This document shows, one piece after another, positions 10,348-20,577 of a stretch of 64,000 nucleotides of DNA. Positions within the stretch are counted from its first letter, which is position 1. The number at the start of each line of letters is the position of its first letter. Origin of the DNA: a bacterium (GTDB taxonomy: Bacteria > Zixibacteria > MSB-5A5 > CAIYYT01). Made by a program: the position numbers and the translations under genes. The notes below the pieces were generated by a model, which saw only the letters and a program-made list of their open reading frames with translations, had not been told where the DNA came from and ran no database searches. Where the stretch lies: positions 1 through 64,000 of the forward strand of contig JADJGC010000004.1 of NCBI GenBank assembly GCA_016708315.1, read 5' to 3'.

Positions 10348-12819
10348 GATTCTGGTAGTTGAAGACGAGTCGATTGTTGCTTTAGACATTCGGCAGCGAC
10401 TTGAAATCATGGGTTTTGAAGTAGTCGCGACAGTCGCCACCGGTGCTGCTGCCATCGAGAAAACATTGTCGGAAAAGCCTGATTTGATTCTAATGGATAT
10501 TCAAATCAAAGGAGAGATCGATGGTATCCAGACAGCCGATCAGATAGCTCAATTAGTCGACGTACCGATCATCTTTCTCACGGCTAACTCCAGATCGAGT
10601 TACTATCGACCGGGCAAAGAACTCAGGTCCGCTCGCGTATCTTTGAAACCTTTCGAAGATCGGGAACTTCAAACCGCTATCGAAATCGCTCTCGAACGAC
10701 ACCGCTTAGAGCGCAAGCTGAAGGAGCACGAACAGTGGCTATCAGTGACTCTCGGCAGTATTGGTGATGCCGTTTTGGCATTTGACACGAAAGGCAATGT
10801 CACCTATCTAAATTGTATAGCGGAACAGCTTACAGGTTGGACAAACGATGAAGCACTCGGGCGACCAGCAAGAGAGGTCCTGAGACTCACGCTCAGCGAA
10901 GCGGCGGCATTCAAACCGATTGAACCAATCGCAAAGGTGTTGGATTCAGGGACAACCTTCCATCTGAGTGAATTCGCCCTTTTGACTCGGCGTGACGAAG
11001 TGCAAATCGCGATTGAAGACAGCGTTGCTCCAATTCGGCTCGAGTCGGGCGAATTGATCGGTGCTGTCATGGTCTTCCGTGACGTTACTGCTCGTATCCT
11101 CACTGAGAGGAAATTGCGAGATTCCGAGATGCACATCAAACGGATCTTTGAAACTGTGCAGGAAGGGTTGGGAGTGGTCGATGAACACGAGCAGATACTG
11201 ATCTGCAACCCCGCCTTTGCTGCGATTCTGGGTGAAGACGATCCCAAAGCGGTCATCGGAAAGAAAATTGTAGACTACATGAGCCCGGAATCACAACTGG
11301 AAATCTTGGCACAGACAAACATCCGGCAGACGGGCGTCAGCAATGAGTACGAGTTGAGCGTTGCGACTCCGGCCGGCGAAGCAAGAATTGTAGATGTGAA
11401 TGTCGCGCCGCTCGTAGATGAATTGGGCAAATACTGCGGCGCTGTTAGCACGATGGTTGATATTACCCATCGCAAGCAATTGGAACTGGAGCTGAGCCAG
11501 CATCGTGATCACCTCGAGAAGTTAGTGCAGGCACGCACCAAAGAACTAACGGTGACACTCAAGACTCTTCAAAGCGAAATCGATGAGCGCAAGCGCCTTG
11601 AAACTGAACGCGAGGCGATGAAAGGTAAGTTACAAAAGGCCGAGAAGATGGAAGCCTTGGGGATGCTCGCCGGCGGCGTCGCTCATGACCTAAACAACAC
11701 CTTGGGACCCCTTGTCGGATATCCCGATTTGATTCTTGAGTTCCTGCCGAATAATCCCGGAGTCCGAAGAATGGTTGAGCGGATAAAGCTTGCCGCGGTT
11801 GACGCGGCCAGCGTGGTTAACGATCTCCTTACCCTCGCCCGACGGGGCCGGTATGAGATGTATCCGATGCGAATGAGTGACGTTCTTCGCGAATATCTTG
11901 ATTCGCCTGGCTTCTTACGGCTCCAAGCTGAACATCCGAAAATCAAGACTGTGACCGACCTTGACGACGCCGCTGATCTCATAATGGGCTCAGCTCCACA
12001 TCTGGCCAAGGTGCTGATGAACCTGGTGATCAACGCATTTGACGCCATCAAGGCAGAAGGAACTGTGACTGTTAAAATCGCCAAGGTTAGCTTGACAAGA
12101 CTGGATTCCGGCTACGACAAAATCAATCCGGGCGACTACGTTATGGTTCGAGTATCCGATACCGGATGTGGAATCTCCGAGGAAGACCTCACCAAGATTT
12201 TTGAGCCTTACTACTCGAAGAAGAAAATGGGTCGTAGCGGTACGGGACTGGGACTTTCGGTGGTCTACGGGATTGTTCAGGACCATGCTGGTTACTACGA
12301 TGTTCTCTCCGAAGTCGGACGAGGGACTGATTTTGTACTGTACTTCCCGGTAACCGAAAAGGCCATTTCCAAGACTCCGAATCAAGAAGTCAAGCAGGGT
12401 TCTGAATCACTTCTTGTGGTTGATGACAACGAGGAGCAGCGAGAACTTGCCAGCGAAATTCTTGGCAGCATCGGTTATCGCGTCAGTTCCGTTGCCAGTG
12501 GACGTGAAGCAGTAAGATACCTACATGACAACTCCGTTGATTTAATCTTGCTCGACATGATTATGGAACCTGACTTCGACGGGCTCGATACTTACAAAGA
12601 AGTGCTTAAGTTGAGACCGCAACAAAACGCAGTCGTCGTGTCCGGATTCTCTTCGAACGAACGTGTTGAGGAACTTCTGCGTCTCGGTGCGTCGGGGTAC
12701 CTTCAAAACCATACTCGGTGGAACAGATCGCATCGGCAGTTTATGCCGCTCTACATCCATGCTCCTCAAATCCTGAACACGACACAAACAGTTCAGTCTC
12801 ACCGATGCTGACTTTGTAG
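10334..12819 (+). CDS. hybrid signalling kinase REC-PAS-PAS-HisKA-HATPase-REC (three frameshifts)
   Basis: Domains in order: REC (KILVVEDES ... LILMDIQIKGEIDG, phosphoacceptor Asp), PAS (GSIGDAVLAFDTKGNVTYLN), second PAS (VQEGLGVVDEHEQILICN), coiled linker, HisKA (GMLAGGVAHDLNNTLGPL), HATPase (NLVINAFDA, DTGCGISEEDLTKIFEPYYSKK, GTGLGLSVVYGIV) and a C-terminal REC (LILLDMIM). Compensating indels near 10592 and 10648 scramble about 20 residues of the first REC; repaired they read SDRVTIDRAKNSGPLAYLLKPF. A missing A in CAAAACC near 12706 hides the true end (QKPYSVEQIASAVYAALH), which stops at 12817-12819. A TTG start at 10334 with GAGGAGAAAGAGAG upstream overlaps the previous stop by 14 bases, suggesting translational coupling. 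It probably receives phosphate from the CHASE8 kinase; no DNA-binding output is encoded here. Confidence 0.8.
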
Positions 12820-12986
12820 CCAGCCTGAGCGGCGAGAGATTAATGAGTTATTACAGAGTCAAACAGGTGCGGCGAGATGAGAAAAATGCGCCCACTGCCC
12901 TTCCGAACTCACTTTCCAAGTTTGACCGAGTGTTCAGCAGCGTCTAAACATGTAGCATGATTGGACCGCTCGATTCAAGTGCGCTA

Positions 12987-13184
12987 CTACTTCACCGACT
13001 GCCACGAGTCGGTTTTCTTGTAGTCGAAGAGCAACAACAACGGAATCACCAGCCAAATCAACAGCGCCAATCCTGTCACTGACAGTGTCACTGCGCTCTT
13101 CGTTGAAATCAGGAAGATGAAGCTTCCGCCCCAGACGAATATATTGATGGCGACAATCGTCAGTGTCACTCTGAGATTATCCAT
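12987..13184 (-). CDS. small two-helix membrane protein
   Basis: A 65-residue hydrophobic protein with two predicted membrane helices (VTLTIVAINIFVWGGSFIFLI and VTLSVTGLALLIWLVIPLLLLF) and a short basic/polar tail. I do not recognise a family. Its ATG lies inside the end of the upstream membrane-protein gene (ATGGATAA), the classic arrangement for coupled translation, which is the main reason to believe it. Confidence 0.55.
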   Translation of the reverse strand: MDNLRVTLTIVAINIFVWGGSFIFLISTKSAVTLSVTGLALLIWLVIPLLLLFDYKKTDSWQSVK

Positions 13185-13415
13185 CGTCCAGCCAGAGCTT
13201 GATTAGGATCTTCATCGACATGGCAAATGCCAAAAACAGTAGCCCGGCAACGCGGAGAATGCTGACGGCGACAAAGTAGGTGCTGTCGGTTACGATCCGG
13301 CCGGAACGTTCGCCCAGGAAATCAGGGCATCATTGACGATCAAGTGGGGAACCATCAACGCAAACACCGCAGGCAAACGTAAACCAGATTGAGAAGTTGA
13401 TCAGCCGCCAAGTCA
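13177..13415 (-). CDS. small membrane protein (two compensating frameshifts)
   Basis: Not seen as one open frame. Starting at ATG 13413-13415 (MTWRLINFSIWFTFACG), the coding sequence shifts near 13363 (VFALMVPHLIVNDALISWA) and again near 13310 (ERSGRIVTDSTYFVAVSILRV ... AMSMKILIKLWLDDG), ending at TAA 13177-13179. The pieces join into about 80 residues with two membrane helices and no unused sequence. An AGGAGG lies about 12-17 bases upstream of the ATG. It overlaps the next small membrane-protein gene. Function unknown. Confidence 0.5.
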
Positions 13416-13491
13416 TGGAATGAATCTACCTCCTACGTTATCAAACTGCAACACATCATCACCGAAGTTGCCTGAATAGGAAATCAACTGC

Positions 13492-14863
13492 CTAAACCTT
13501 TGCCGTCAACCATCGGCCGCGGCGATAATAGAAGTAGAACAGTATCGTTGTCAGGATTCCCGAGCCGGTAAGAACCCACCAGACGGCGGTTTCATTGAAA
13601 CCAAGCAGCTGCGTCAACATGACTGCAGGCAGTACCTGGAAAAGCCACGAATGGATAATGCTGAATACCATGTATGGCGCATTGAGTCCGACGCCAAGAT
13701 GAATCTGTTCAAGCATCAAGAACGCTCCAAAGAACGGGAAACTGATTGCCGTAATACGCAGAATATTGACACCGTGGCGCACCGTTTCTTCGCTCTCAAA
13801 GAATACCCGCATGTACGCTCCGGCAAAGACAAAAGTCAGAATTCCCATCGCAGCCATAACTCCGAACGACAACAAAACAGCATGATCGGCAGTCGCTTTG
13901 GCGCGATCGATTTTTGGGCGCCGATATTATGCCCAATCAGCGATGACAGCCCGAGTCCAATCCCGACAATGATCGACATACCAAATCCGATCACCTGCAT
14001 ACTTGCTCCATAGGCCGCAACCACTGTCGTGCCGAAGCCGGCGACGATCGGCGTAATCAACAAGCGGGATAAAGAGAATGACAGTTCTCCCAACCAGGCC
14101 GGGACGCCAAGCCAGATCATGGTCCACATAGAGGCAATCGAAATCGGTACTTTGCTGCGAAGGTGGAGCCGGACATTTACTTTGCTCGAGAAGAACAGAG
14201 CAATGCCAACAATAAACGTGACTGTGACGCTGATCACCGTCGCCCACCCCGCTCGGCAATGCCCCACTGCGGAAGACCCATCCAGCCGAACATCAGAAGC
14301 GGCGCCAAAATTATGTTGAGGATGTTTGAACCCAGCATCAGCGCCATCGCCAAATTCGGATTCGCCACACAGCGGAGGGCCGTAAAAATCGTATAAACCG
14401 AATACATAATCGGCAAACCAATGATCATGATCCGGCCATACACTATTCCCATCTCTAAAGCTTGCCCCTTTGCACCGAGGAGTTCGAGAAAGTCCGGAAG
14501 GAAAAACAGTCCTGTGAGGTTAAGCAGTATCCCAAAGAACAGTTTCAGAATCAGTGTTTCCTTAATTGCTGTTTCTGTCCGGTCGAAGTCCTTTTCGCCA
14601 TATCGCCGAGAGATTATCGCAACAGAGCCAGGCCCAATGAGGCTGTTGAAGGCAAAAAGCATCCAGAGCAGGTTCATGAAGAAAGTCACACCGGCAACAC
14701 CATTCTCGCCCTCCGGAAGACGCGACACCCAGAACATGTCGGCTACCGAATAGAGATGCTGGGCTAGGAACCCGATCATCGACGGCAACCCCATCTTCAG
14801 CACGGAGGCTGCAACGGAGCCTTCGGTAAAGTCGGTACGTTTCTGCTCGGTGGTTTCTAACAT
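13492..14863 (-). CDS. MATE-family multidrug/toxin exporter (two frameshifts)
   Basis: A polytopic inner-membrane antiporter of about 455 residues, the usual MATE length, with about twelve helices in two halves. The N-terminal half reads KMGLPSMIGFLAQHLYSVADMFWVSRL and FNSLIGPGSVAIISRRYG, the second VPAWLGELSFSLSRLLITPIVAGFG and GLGLSSLIGHNIGAQK. It is split over three frames: near 14252 a G is apparently missing (IAGAGWATVISVTV when restored), and near 13915 an A is missing from an A run (QKIDRAKATADHAVLLSFGVM when restored). Such proteins export cationic drugs or metabolites with Na+ or H+; the substrate here is unknown. No clear ribosome site precedes the ATG. Confidence 0.85.
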
Positions 14864-14954
14864 GGTTTAGCTATACGATAATATCGCAAGAATGTTCGTA
14901 ACCGGTTACGCAAATTTGCTCTCTCAATTGGATGGTAGTCGTTACAGGCCGCCT

Positions 14955-15647
14955 TTACTTTCTCGCGTGGCCGAATATAATGTACTTATGGTGATCTTTC
15001 AGAATGGGGTCAATGAATTTGTCTATGTGATGGAGAGACTTTCTTTGAAACTCATTGCGCCCGAACGTGCCGAGGAATCCAAAGGTCGCATAATTGAAGT
15101 GAGAAAACCCTCCATGAAATTGCTGCATCTCATCAATCGTGACATAGCGCCAATATCCTCCCCATTTAGTCATCCTTCGGAAAAATCGATGAAGTGCAGT
15201 ACCGGCAAGGTTTTCAGCAAAAAGCAGGATGCCGCCCGGCTTAAGAACCCGGTACATTTCGCTGATAGCATTTGCCTGATGGTTTATTTGGTCGTTGCGG
15301 CCAATGGTACCAAGAATCGACTTAAATGCGACTACATCGAAACGGCCACTATCAAACGGTAATCGCGTCGCGTCAGCAGCAGCGTAATTGATCAGATGAG
15401 AAACGCAGTGGCGCTTGTGGCGAATCTCTGCCGTCACTCGTGGGTTTTCGACATCGCTGCAGATTACATGGAAACCTTTGAGCGCAAAGTAGAGGGACAA
15501 ACCGCCTTCCCGAGCGCCGACTTCCAGCGCCGAGGCTCCTTGCGGGACTTGAGAAAGTACCTTGTCCCACGTTCTGAGCGCGACGCTCCAGTTCTTTATG
15601 TCCCAGCCTATTATGTCCTGGAGAGTTGATCCCGGGTACTTAGTCAT
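14955..15647 (-). CDS. class I SAM-dependent methyltransferase
   Basis: A 230-residue soluble enzyme. Motif I for S-adenosylmethionine is GASALEVGAREGGLSLYFA, the acidic motif II end is VICSDVENP, and motif III/IV is ADATRLPFDSGRFDVVAFKSILG. MYRVLKPGGILLFAEN is the usual post-motif of Methyltransf_11-type enzymes. The C-terminal third (HRFFRRMTKWGGYWRYVTIDEM) resembles small-molecule or sugar-tailoring methyltransferases, but the substrate cannot be named. It is a single gene between MATE and endonuclease V. Confidence 0.8.
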   Translation of the reverse strand: MTKYPGSTLQDIIGWDIKNWSVALRTWDKVLSQVPQGASALEVGAREGGLSLYFALKGFHVICSDVENPRVTAEIRHKRHCVSHLINYAAADATRLPFDSGRFDVVAFKSILGTIGRNDQINHQANAISEMYRVLKPGGILLFAENLAGTALHRFFRRMTKWGGYWRYVTIDEMQQFHGGFSHFNYATFGFLGTFGRNEFQRKSLHHIDKFIDPILKDHHKYIIFGHARK

Positions 15648-15954
15648 TTGGAGAATACTGTTAGGGCCTTGAAATCTGTTAGATTAGTGAGTACTATATT
15701 GTCCACGAACTTATTGAGAAACAACAGTGAGTCTCTCCGAGTATACGATACAGGGAACCAGATCTGCAAGTCGAGTGTTAGAGGGTGGGGTAATTTAGAA
15801 AGAATTATATACCTCAGGAGTTTTTTTGTATACTGCGAACGGGTCAGGCAATTTGGAATGAAGTGGTACCACGGTGACCTCCTGTTTCCCACAACAGCAC
15901 AGTTTTGCCGCACCCTTGCAGAGCAGTAAAAAATGTACAGTAGAAGGAATTGGA
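15648..15954. other. AT-rich intergenic stretch without a gene
   Basis: About 300 bases between divergent genes. Open frames here (e.g. 15648-15929) have no family resemblance or ribosome site. It presumably holds promoters for both neighbours, but I cannot place one with confidence. Confidence 0.4.
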
Positions 15955-16704
15955 ATGAAGTTCAATCGTCTACATTCTTGGACAGACGATGTAAAAGAGG
16001 CCGAGCGTCTTCAAGAAAAACATGCTCCCTTGGTGAGCACTAAACCGGAGAAGACCTCTTTTCGTCTCGTAGGCGGAGTTGATGTCGCCTACTCAAAAAA
16101 GGACAACACCGCGTTTTGCACGGTCGTTGTCATGAAAGTTCCCGAGATGGAACTACTCGAAAAAGTTCGCGCGCAAGCGGAGATCACTTTCCCGTTTGTA
16201 CCCGGGCTTTTTTACTTTCGAGAGGGTCCCGTCATCTCAAAAGCCCTGAGCAGGCTCAAATTTGTGCCAGATGTCTTTATCTTTGACGGTCACGGCATCG
16301 ATCACCCGCGTGGTATCGGTATGGCGTCGCACATGGGTGTGATGCTTGAGATGCCGACGATCGGCTGTGCCAAGAAGATTCTTGTCGGCAAAGTCGATGC
16401 TCTTGGAAATGAAGTCGGCGAAACGGCAGCCATTTATCTTGGCAATATTGAAGTCGGGCGCGCCATCAGATCACGCGAGAATGTCAAACCGCTCTTTGTC
16501 TCACCCCGTCACAAGATCGATGTTGAGACGGCAGTCAAGACGGTTATCGACCTGTTGCGCGGATATCGTCTTCCCGAGCCATTGCGTTTGGCTCACATCA
16601 TGGTCAACAAACAGCGTCGCAACTATGATATGAATTTACCGGGTGGAAACGCCCCATCCCGCGGACGCCAGCGTGATGATGACGATGATGATGATCGCGA
16701 GTAA
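15955..16704 (+). CDS. nfi: endonuclease V (deoxyinosine 3'-endonuclease)
   Basis: Cuts DNA one base 3' of deoxyinosine and starts repair of deaminated adenine. The 249-residue protein has all the active-site blocks: GGVDVAY (Asp43), PFVPGLFYFREGP (Glu90), and FIFDGHGIDHPRGIGMASHMGV (Asp111 and following His). ATG 15955 is chosen for AAGGAAT just upstream and because homology starts there; the frame extends 27 codons further without support. The extreme C-terminus is a run of seven Asp followed by Arg-Glu, encoded by a GAT/GAC repeat, beyond the usual family end and likely disordered. A perfect 14-bp hairpin terminator follows. Confidence 0.93.
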   Translation: MKFNRLHSWTDDVKEAERLQEKHAPLVSTKPEKTSFRLVGGVDVAYSKKDNTAFCTVVVMKVPEMELLEKVRAQAEITFPFVPGLFYFREGPVISKALSRLKFVPDVFIFDGHGIDHPRGIGMASHMGVMLEMPTIGCAKKILVGKVDALGNEVGETAAIYLGNIEVGRAIRSRENVKPLFVSPRHKIDVETAVKTVIDLLRGYRLPEPLRLAHIMVNKQRRNYDMNLPGGNAPSRGRQRDDDDDDDRE

Positions 16705-16748
16705 CTCTATCGAACGACAGTAAACGATTCGTTCAGTTTCCGCTAATG

Positions 16749-16780
16749 CATTAAGGGCGACCTACCGGTCGCCCTTAATG
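16749..16780. terminator. bidirectional hairpin terminator
   Basis: A perfect 14-bp stem (16749-16762 with 16767-16780, CATTAAGGGCGACC) around loop TACC, lying between the convergent nfi and M28 peptidase genes. Its A/T-ended stem suits both directions. Confidence 0.8.
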
Positions 16781-16812
16781 TTTGTGATCCGAAATTCGAT
16801 TTGTTGTTGGTG

Positions 16813-18739
16813 CTAAGGCAGACACGCGGCACAAGGCACTGGTCCGCCGGAAAAGATGTGACTGATCAGATAGACTACGTCGGAAATCGTCACGCTCGAG
16901 TTGCAATCAACATCTGCCGATTCGAGCGGATCCGGCATTGTACCCCCGGAAAAGATGTAATTGATAATTCTTACGACGTCGGAGATATTGACCGACCCGC
17001 TGTTGTCTGCATCACCGCAAATATAGTCTGGAGGCGGCGCATCAGTAACGGCCATATGCAGGCTCAACGTGTCTGATTTAGCTGGACTACCGGCGTCCGT
17101 CGCAGTTATTGTGAAGTAGTAATCGGCATTAAATGTCGGAACGCCTGTGAGTGTACCCTGAGGGCTGTTGAATGTCAGACCAAAGGGAAGATCTCCACCG
17201 AGGAAAGCCCAGCTATAAGACCCAACTCCGCCGATTGCTTCCATTTGGCAGAAGTAACTCTCCATCCGATAGGCTGGCGGCATATTATAGCTTAGAATGT
17301 GCACTCTTCCATCGCAGTAGTCCCCGATACCGTCATTATACTCATCTTCCTGAAGCGGATTGTAAACATCAGGGCAGTTATCGCAGGAACTGCCGACTGC
17401 GTCGAGGTCGGGGTCGGCTTGCGAGGCATTTGCGACATAGATGCAGTTATCGACACCATTCAGAACTCCGTCGTTGTCAAAGTCACCTGAGTTGGCGCCT
17501 TGGACGACTGTCGCCAATGATGCGCGCACCATCCGCGTCATGTACTCGAAATTCATATATGTGGTGCTGTCGCGTGCTGAGTGATAGACGCTTGAGAAGT
17601 TGTATTCTATGATGAAGACTGCTGTATACCCGTTCTGCGTAAATGGATAGTGGTCCGATCCGCTCGAGTTGCCGCTAAGATACCCAGTGATGCCATAGCT
17701 TGCTTGAGCAATACCGTTCCACATGCTGGCGTACGTCGTGTTGGCACCGCTATATACTGTCGCCCGATTCGTGTTTGAGATGTTCGCGATCATGTCCATA
17801 TTGAACATAAACAGAATCTGATCACCGTTGGCAGCCGCGGCATTGGCATAGTGGTACGAGCCGTAGAGTCCCCATTCTTCTGCGTCAAAAGTAATAAACT
17901 TGATTGTGACTTCTGTCGGCGTGTCGGAAAGAGCGCGGGCAATTTCCAGCACTCCTGCCGTTCCTGAGCCATTGTCGTCTGCGGCGGGCGAGGTTGTTAC
18001 TCCGTCATAGTGAGCGCCGACAATAATCTCAATCTCCGGATAGACTGTTCCAACCTTGGTCGCCACGACATTGTAGCACTGGTTTGTCTTTCCATTGAAA
18101 TACTGACTCCAGCCATCGAGATAAACCGAATCATAGCCGAACGACTCGAATTTTGCCTTGATCCAATCCCTCGCAAGGAAAATGCTTGGCGAACCGGCAA
18201 CACGACGATAATATGATTGCAGGCGAGCAGTGTATGAATAGAGCGAATCCTGCTGGATCGTTCCCAAGAATTTCTCCATAGTCGTCGACTGATCAGGCGC
18301 CACGAATTCTTTCAAGCTCGTCTCTTCAAAAACTATCCTGAGCGGCTGATCCGGCAAGGCGAGCAATGTCGGTTGAACCTCTCGGAGTCGGATCAAATCC
18401 ACCCGGTACCCGATAGACGCGAATAGCGCCTTCGGAGAAAACAATTGGATATCTCGACTGGTTGTAGTTATCGAGACGAAGGTCAAGCGCAAGCTCGTCG
18501 CGGTTGACTGCTGAGGCACAAGTTTCGACTTTCAACCAGATGCCGAAAGTTGTGCGGTGGTTGAAGGCTCTGCAATCAACAGATAGCCGGAATTCATCTT
18601 GAGTACAGCGTCGGGACTTAACTCCTGAGCAATTGTGCGTCATCCCGGTTGCTGAGCGTGACTTTCACAAGGTCCGAGGCGATATTGCAGTTGACAGTAA
18701 AAGAGTTAGAATTGTGACAAATTTTAACGTGGTTCTCAT
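16813..18739 (-). CDS. secreted M28-family aminopeptidase with TSP3, Ig-like and dockerin-like tail (frameshifts near N-terminus)
   Basis: A zinc exopeptidase. The M28 core shows IIVGAHYDGV, SPAADDNGSGTAGVLEIAR, ITFDAEEWGLYGS, NMDMIAN and SSGSDHYPF, giving the His, Asp, Glu-Glu, Asp, His metal and catalytic set. It is followed by TSP3 repeats (DFDNDGVLNGVDNC ...), an Ig-like domain and two dockerin-like repeats ending PCAACLP. The main frame opens only at about 18519, but the N-terminus can be followed across four apparent indels (near 18415, 18530, 18625, 18680) to ATG 18737-18739: signal peptide MRTTLKFVTILTLLLS, then DLVKVTLSNRDDAQLL, PDAVLKMNSGYLLIAE and NRDELALDLRLDNYNQ. The protein is probably exported and degrades peptides outside the cell. 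Confidence 0.8.
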
Positions 18740-18871
18740 GGCAGGTAACTCCAGAGTAAGAGATCTAAAGAAATAGCGTTGATAATATAGTCTTAAATCT
18801 AATTTAGTAAAGCCCAAAAAGCGGTCAATTATGAGGGTCGATATGAACTGAAAGGAATTGAGGAAGGTTTT

Positions 18872-19198
18872 TTACCGAGGACTGCCAACCCGAAACAGTC
18901 GGATTTCGTACTCGGTCGATCCGGAGACGATCAAAGAATCAGTATACAGCTGGTAACCCGACTTGTATGCTGAGATTTGATAAACCCCCGCGGAAACTAC
19001 AGAGAAGCTGAATTGTCCATTAGTTACGGTCGTAAATGAGTAATCACCCAACTTCACTTCGACCTTCGGAATCGTAAATTCTGTATCCTCAAGCAGGACC
19101 CTGCCGGTTACCCGACCTACTTCGCGACCATTGTCGACCGCATTCGAGCAAGATATTGCTGCCACTGCAATCGCGATAATTGAGAGCAGATTCCGCAT
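18872..19198 (-). CDS. lipoprotein with carboxypeptidase-regulatory-like (Ig-fold) domain
   Basis: A 108-residue protein with a lipoprotein signal (LLSIIAIAVAAISC, Cys about residue 18) followed by one small beta domain: VTGRVLLEDTEFTIPKVEVKLGDYSFTTVTNGQFSFSVVSAGVYQISAYKSGY. That pattern matches CarboxypepD_reg/DUF4480-like modules, which usually mediate binding or act as spacers in envelope proteins. ATG 19196-19198 is preferred over an upstream TTG because GGAAG lies 9 bases before it. It stands alone. Confidence 0.7.
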   Translation of the reverse strand: MRNLLSIIAIAVAAISCSNAVDNGREVGRVTGRVLLEDTEFTIPKVEVKLGDYSFTTVTNGQFSFSVVSAGVYQISAYKSGYQLYTDSLIVSGSTEYEIRLFRVGSPR

Positions 19199-19369
19199 GT
19201 AACACAACTTCCCGAATTGATATGGTGCTTATCATAATTTCTACGAGTTGATATATGCCGATTTTTGCCACATTACACCTAATCTGACCATCGCGAGAGA
19301 GTCGCAAGTTCACCTTGTCCTAATTCGCTTGACTTAAATTCGCCAAATCCCTAACCTTTATGATTCACT

Positions 19370-20546
19370 ATGGCTACTAATTCTGAACTGCGATACGATT
19401 TCTGGGACATTCTCAAAGCCCCACGTATGGCTTTGTCCGGCAAGTGCTTGCTTGCTCAGGCACAGCCGCTGGCATTCGGCTACGCAGCTTACTTCGTGTT
19501 CGCTTACCTTGCCCTGCTAATCGACGGGCAACAACTATCCTCAGTCATGGAGCCAGTTCAGGCTCTTTCCCGTTCTTTCTTTGGGCTTGGAACATTGGTA
19601 CAGCTGCGCAATTTGGATTGTCGGAATTATCGCATTCATTGTCATGTATGACTACGGCAACCTCACTGTAGCCAAGCTTGGTTTCGAGCATCTTCGCGGA
19701 AACCACTTCTTCTCGAAGCGGGATGCAGCGAATGACGCTCGTTCTAACTTGATGCCCATGTGGGTTTCAGGCGGGTTGGTACTGCTTTTGATAGCAGTTT
19801 TGACGCTGGTTCAAGGTGTAGTCAGCTTGGTATCGCTGATTCCGGGAATCGGTGAACTTCTCTATGCAGTGCTCTACATCGTTCCATTCTTTCTGTGGTC
19901 GCTCTTCCTCGTCTTCCTTGCTTTTGGATTGGCGACGTCTTGCCTGACACTCCCGGCAATCATTGTCGCCCGCGAGAAAGAAACCTTCGGAGCGACATTC
20001 TATATTTACAATGTCATCTGGACGCAGCCCTTGCGCTGGTTGGGAATGACCATTTCCGGTCTGGTTCTTGCCAAGATTGGCATCTTCGTCATAGGCTATT
20101 TCTTTGCTCGTGCTCTGCAGTTAACCAATTTCCTTGCCGCATGGTTTGGCGGCGAAAAGATAAACAGCATCATCGTCAGCGCCTATAGCGCCCTCGACCC
20201 AATCCAGAACGTGATTCGCTTCTTCACGACTCTGTATCCCGGTTCGTGCATCAGCTATGACCCCAAAATGCCTATCGCATACAACCTCAAGCACTTCGAC
20301 TGGCTCTCTTCAGTTTCCGGAACCGAGCAAGTTGCCGCATTGGTAATCGCTATTGGCGTGTTGGGAATCCTGTTTCTGATGATTTCTTATGGTATCAACA
20401 TCGTCACTAACTCGCAGTTATTGGCTTTTTTGCTGGTAGCATATTCTGAGGACAAGGTCAAACTTACCGAAGATGCCTCCAATCGTGCAGCCGAACCGAA
20501 CGAAATTCTTCCCGAAAAACCGCAATCAGACAGCACGAACTCTTGA
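19370..20546 (+). CDS. polytopic membrane protein of unknown function (two frameshifts)
   Basis: About 390 residues with roughly six membrane helices. The reading begins MATNSELRYDFWDILKAPRMALSGK, shifts near 19560 (LFPFFLWAWNIGTAAQ) and again near 19620 (WIVGIIAFIVMYDYGNLTVAKL), then runs uninterrupted to 20546. The order (cytosolic N-terminus with DILKAPRMALSGK, helix, soluble loop, several long helices, charged tail) suggests a bacterial inner-membrane scaffold of unknown role. It ends 31 bases before lepA, so read-through into lepA is possible. Confidence 0.65.
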
Positions 20547-20572
20547 CATTACCCCTCTTTGCACCGTAAATA
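20543..20572 (+). promoter_or_regulatory. sigma-70-like promoter directly before lepA
   Basis: TTGACA at 20543-20548, an 18-base spacer, and TAAATA at 20567-20572. The predicted start of transcription falls on or next to the lepA ATG (20578), which lacks a ribosome site. Confidence 0.4.
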
Positions 20573-20577
20573 GGCCG

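Noticed and set aside
6222..12819. The TonB/YfiR/kinase operon as a decaying pseudogene cluster
   Set aside because: Most repairs are single bases in homopolymers and the shifted segments keep conserved sequence; sequence error is more likely, though reads are needed.
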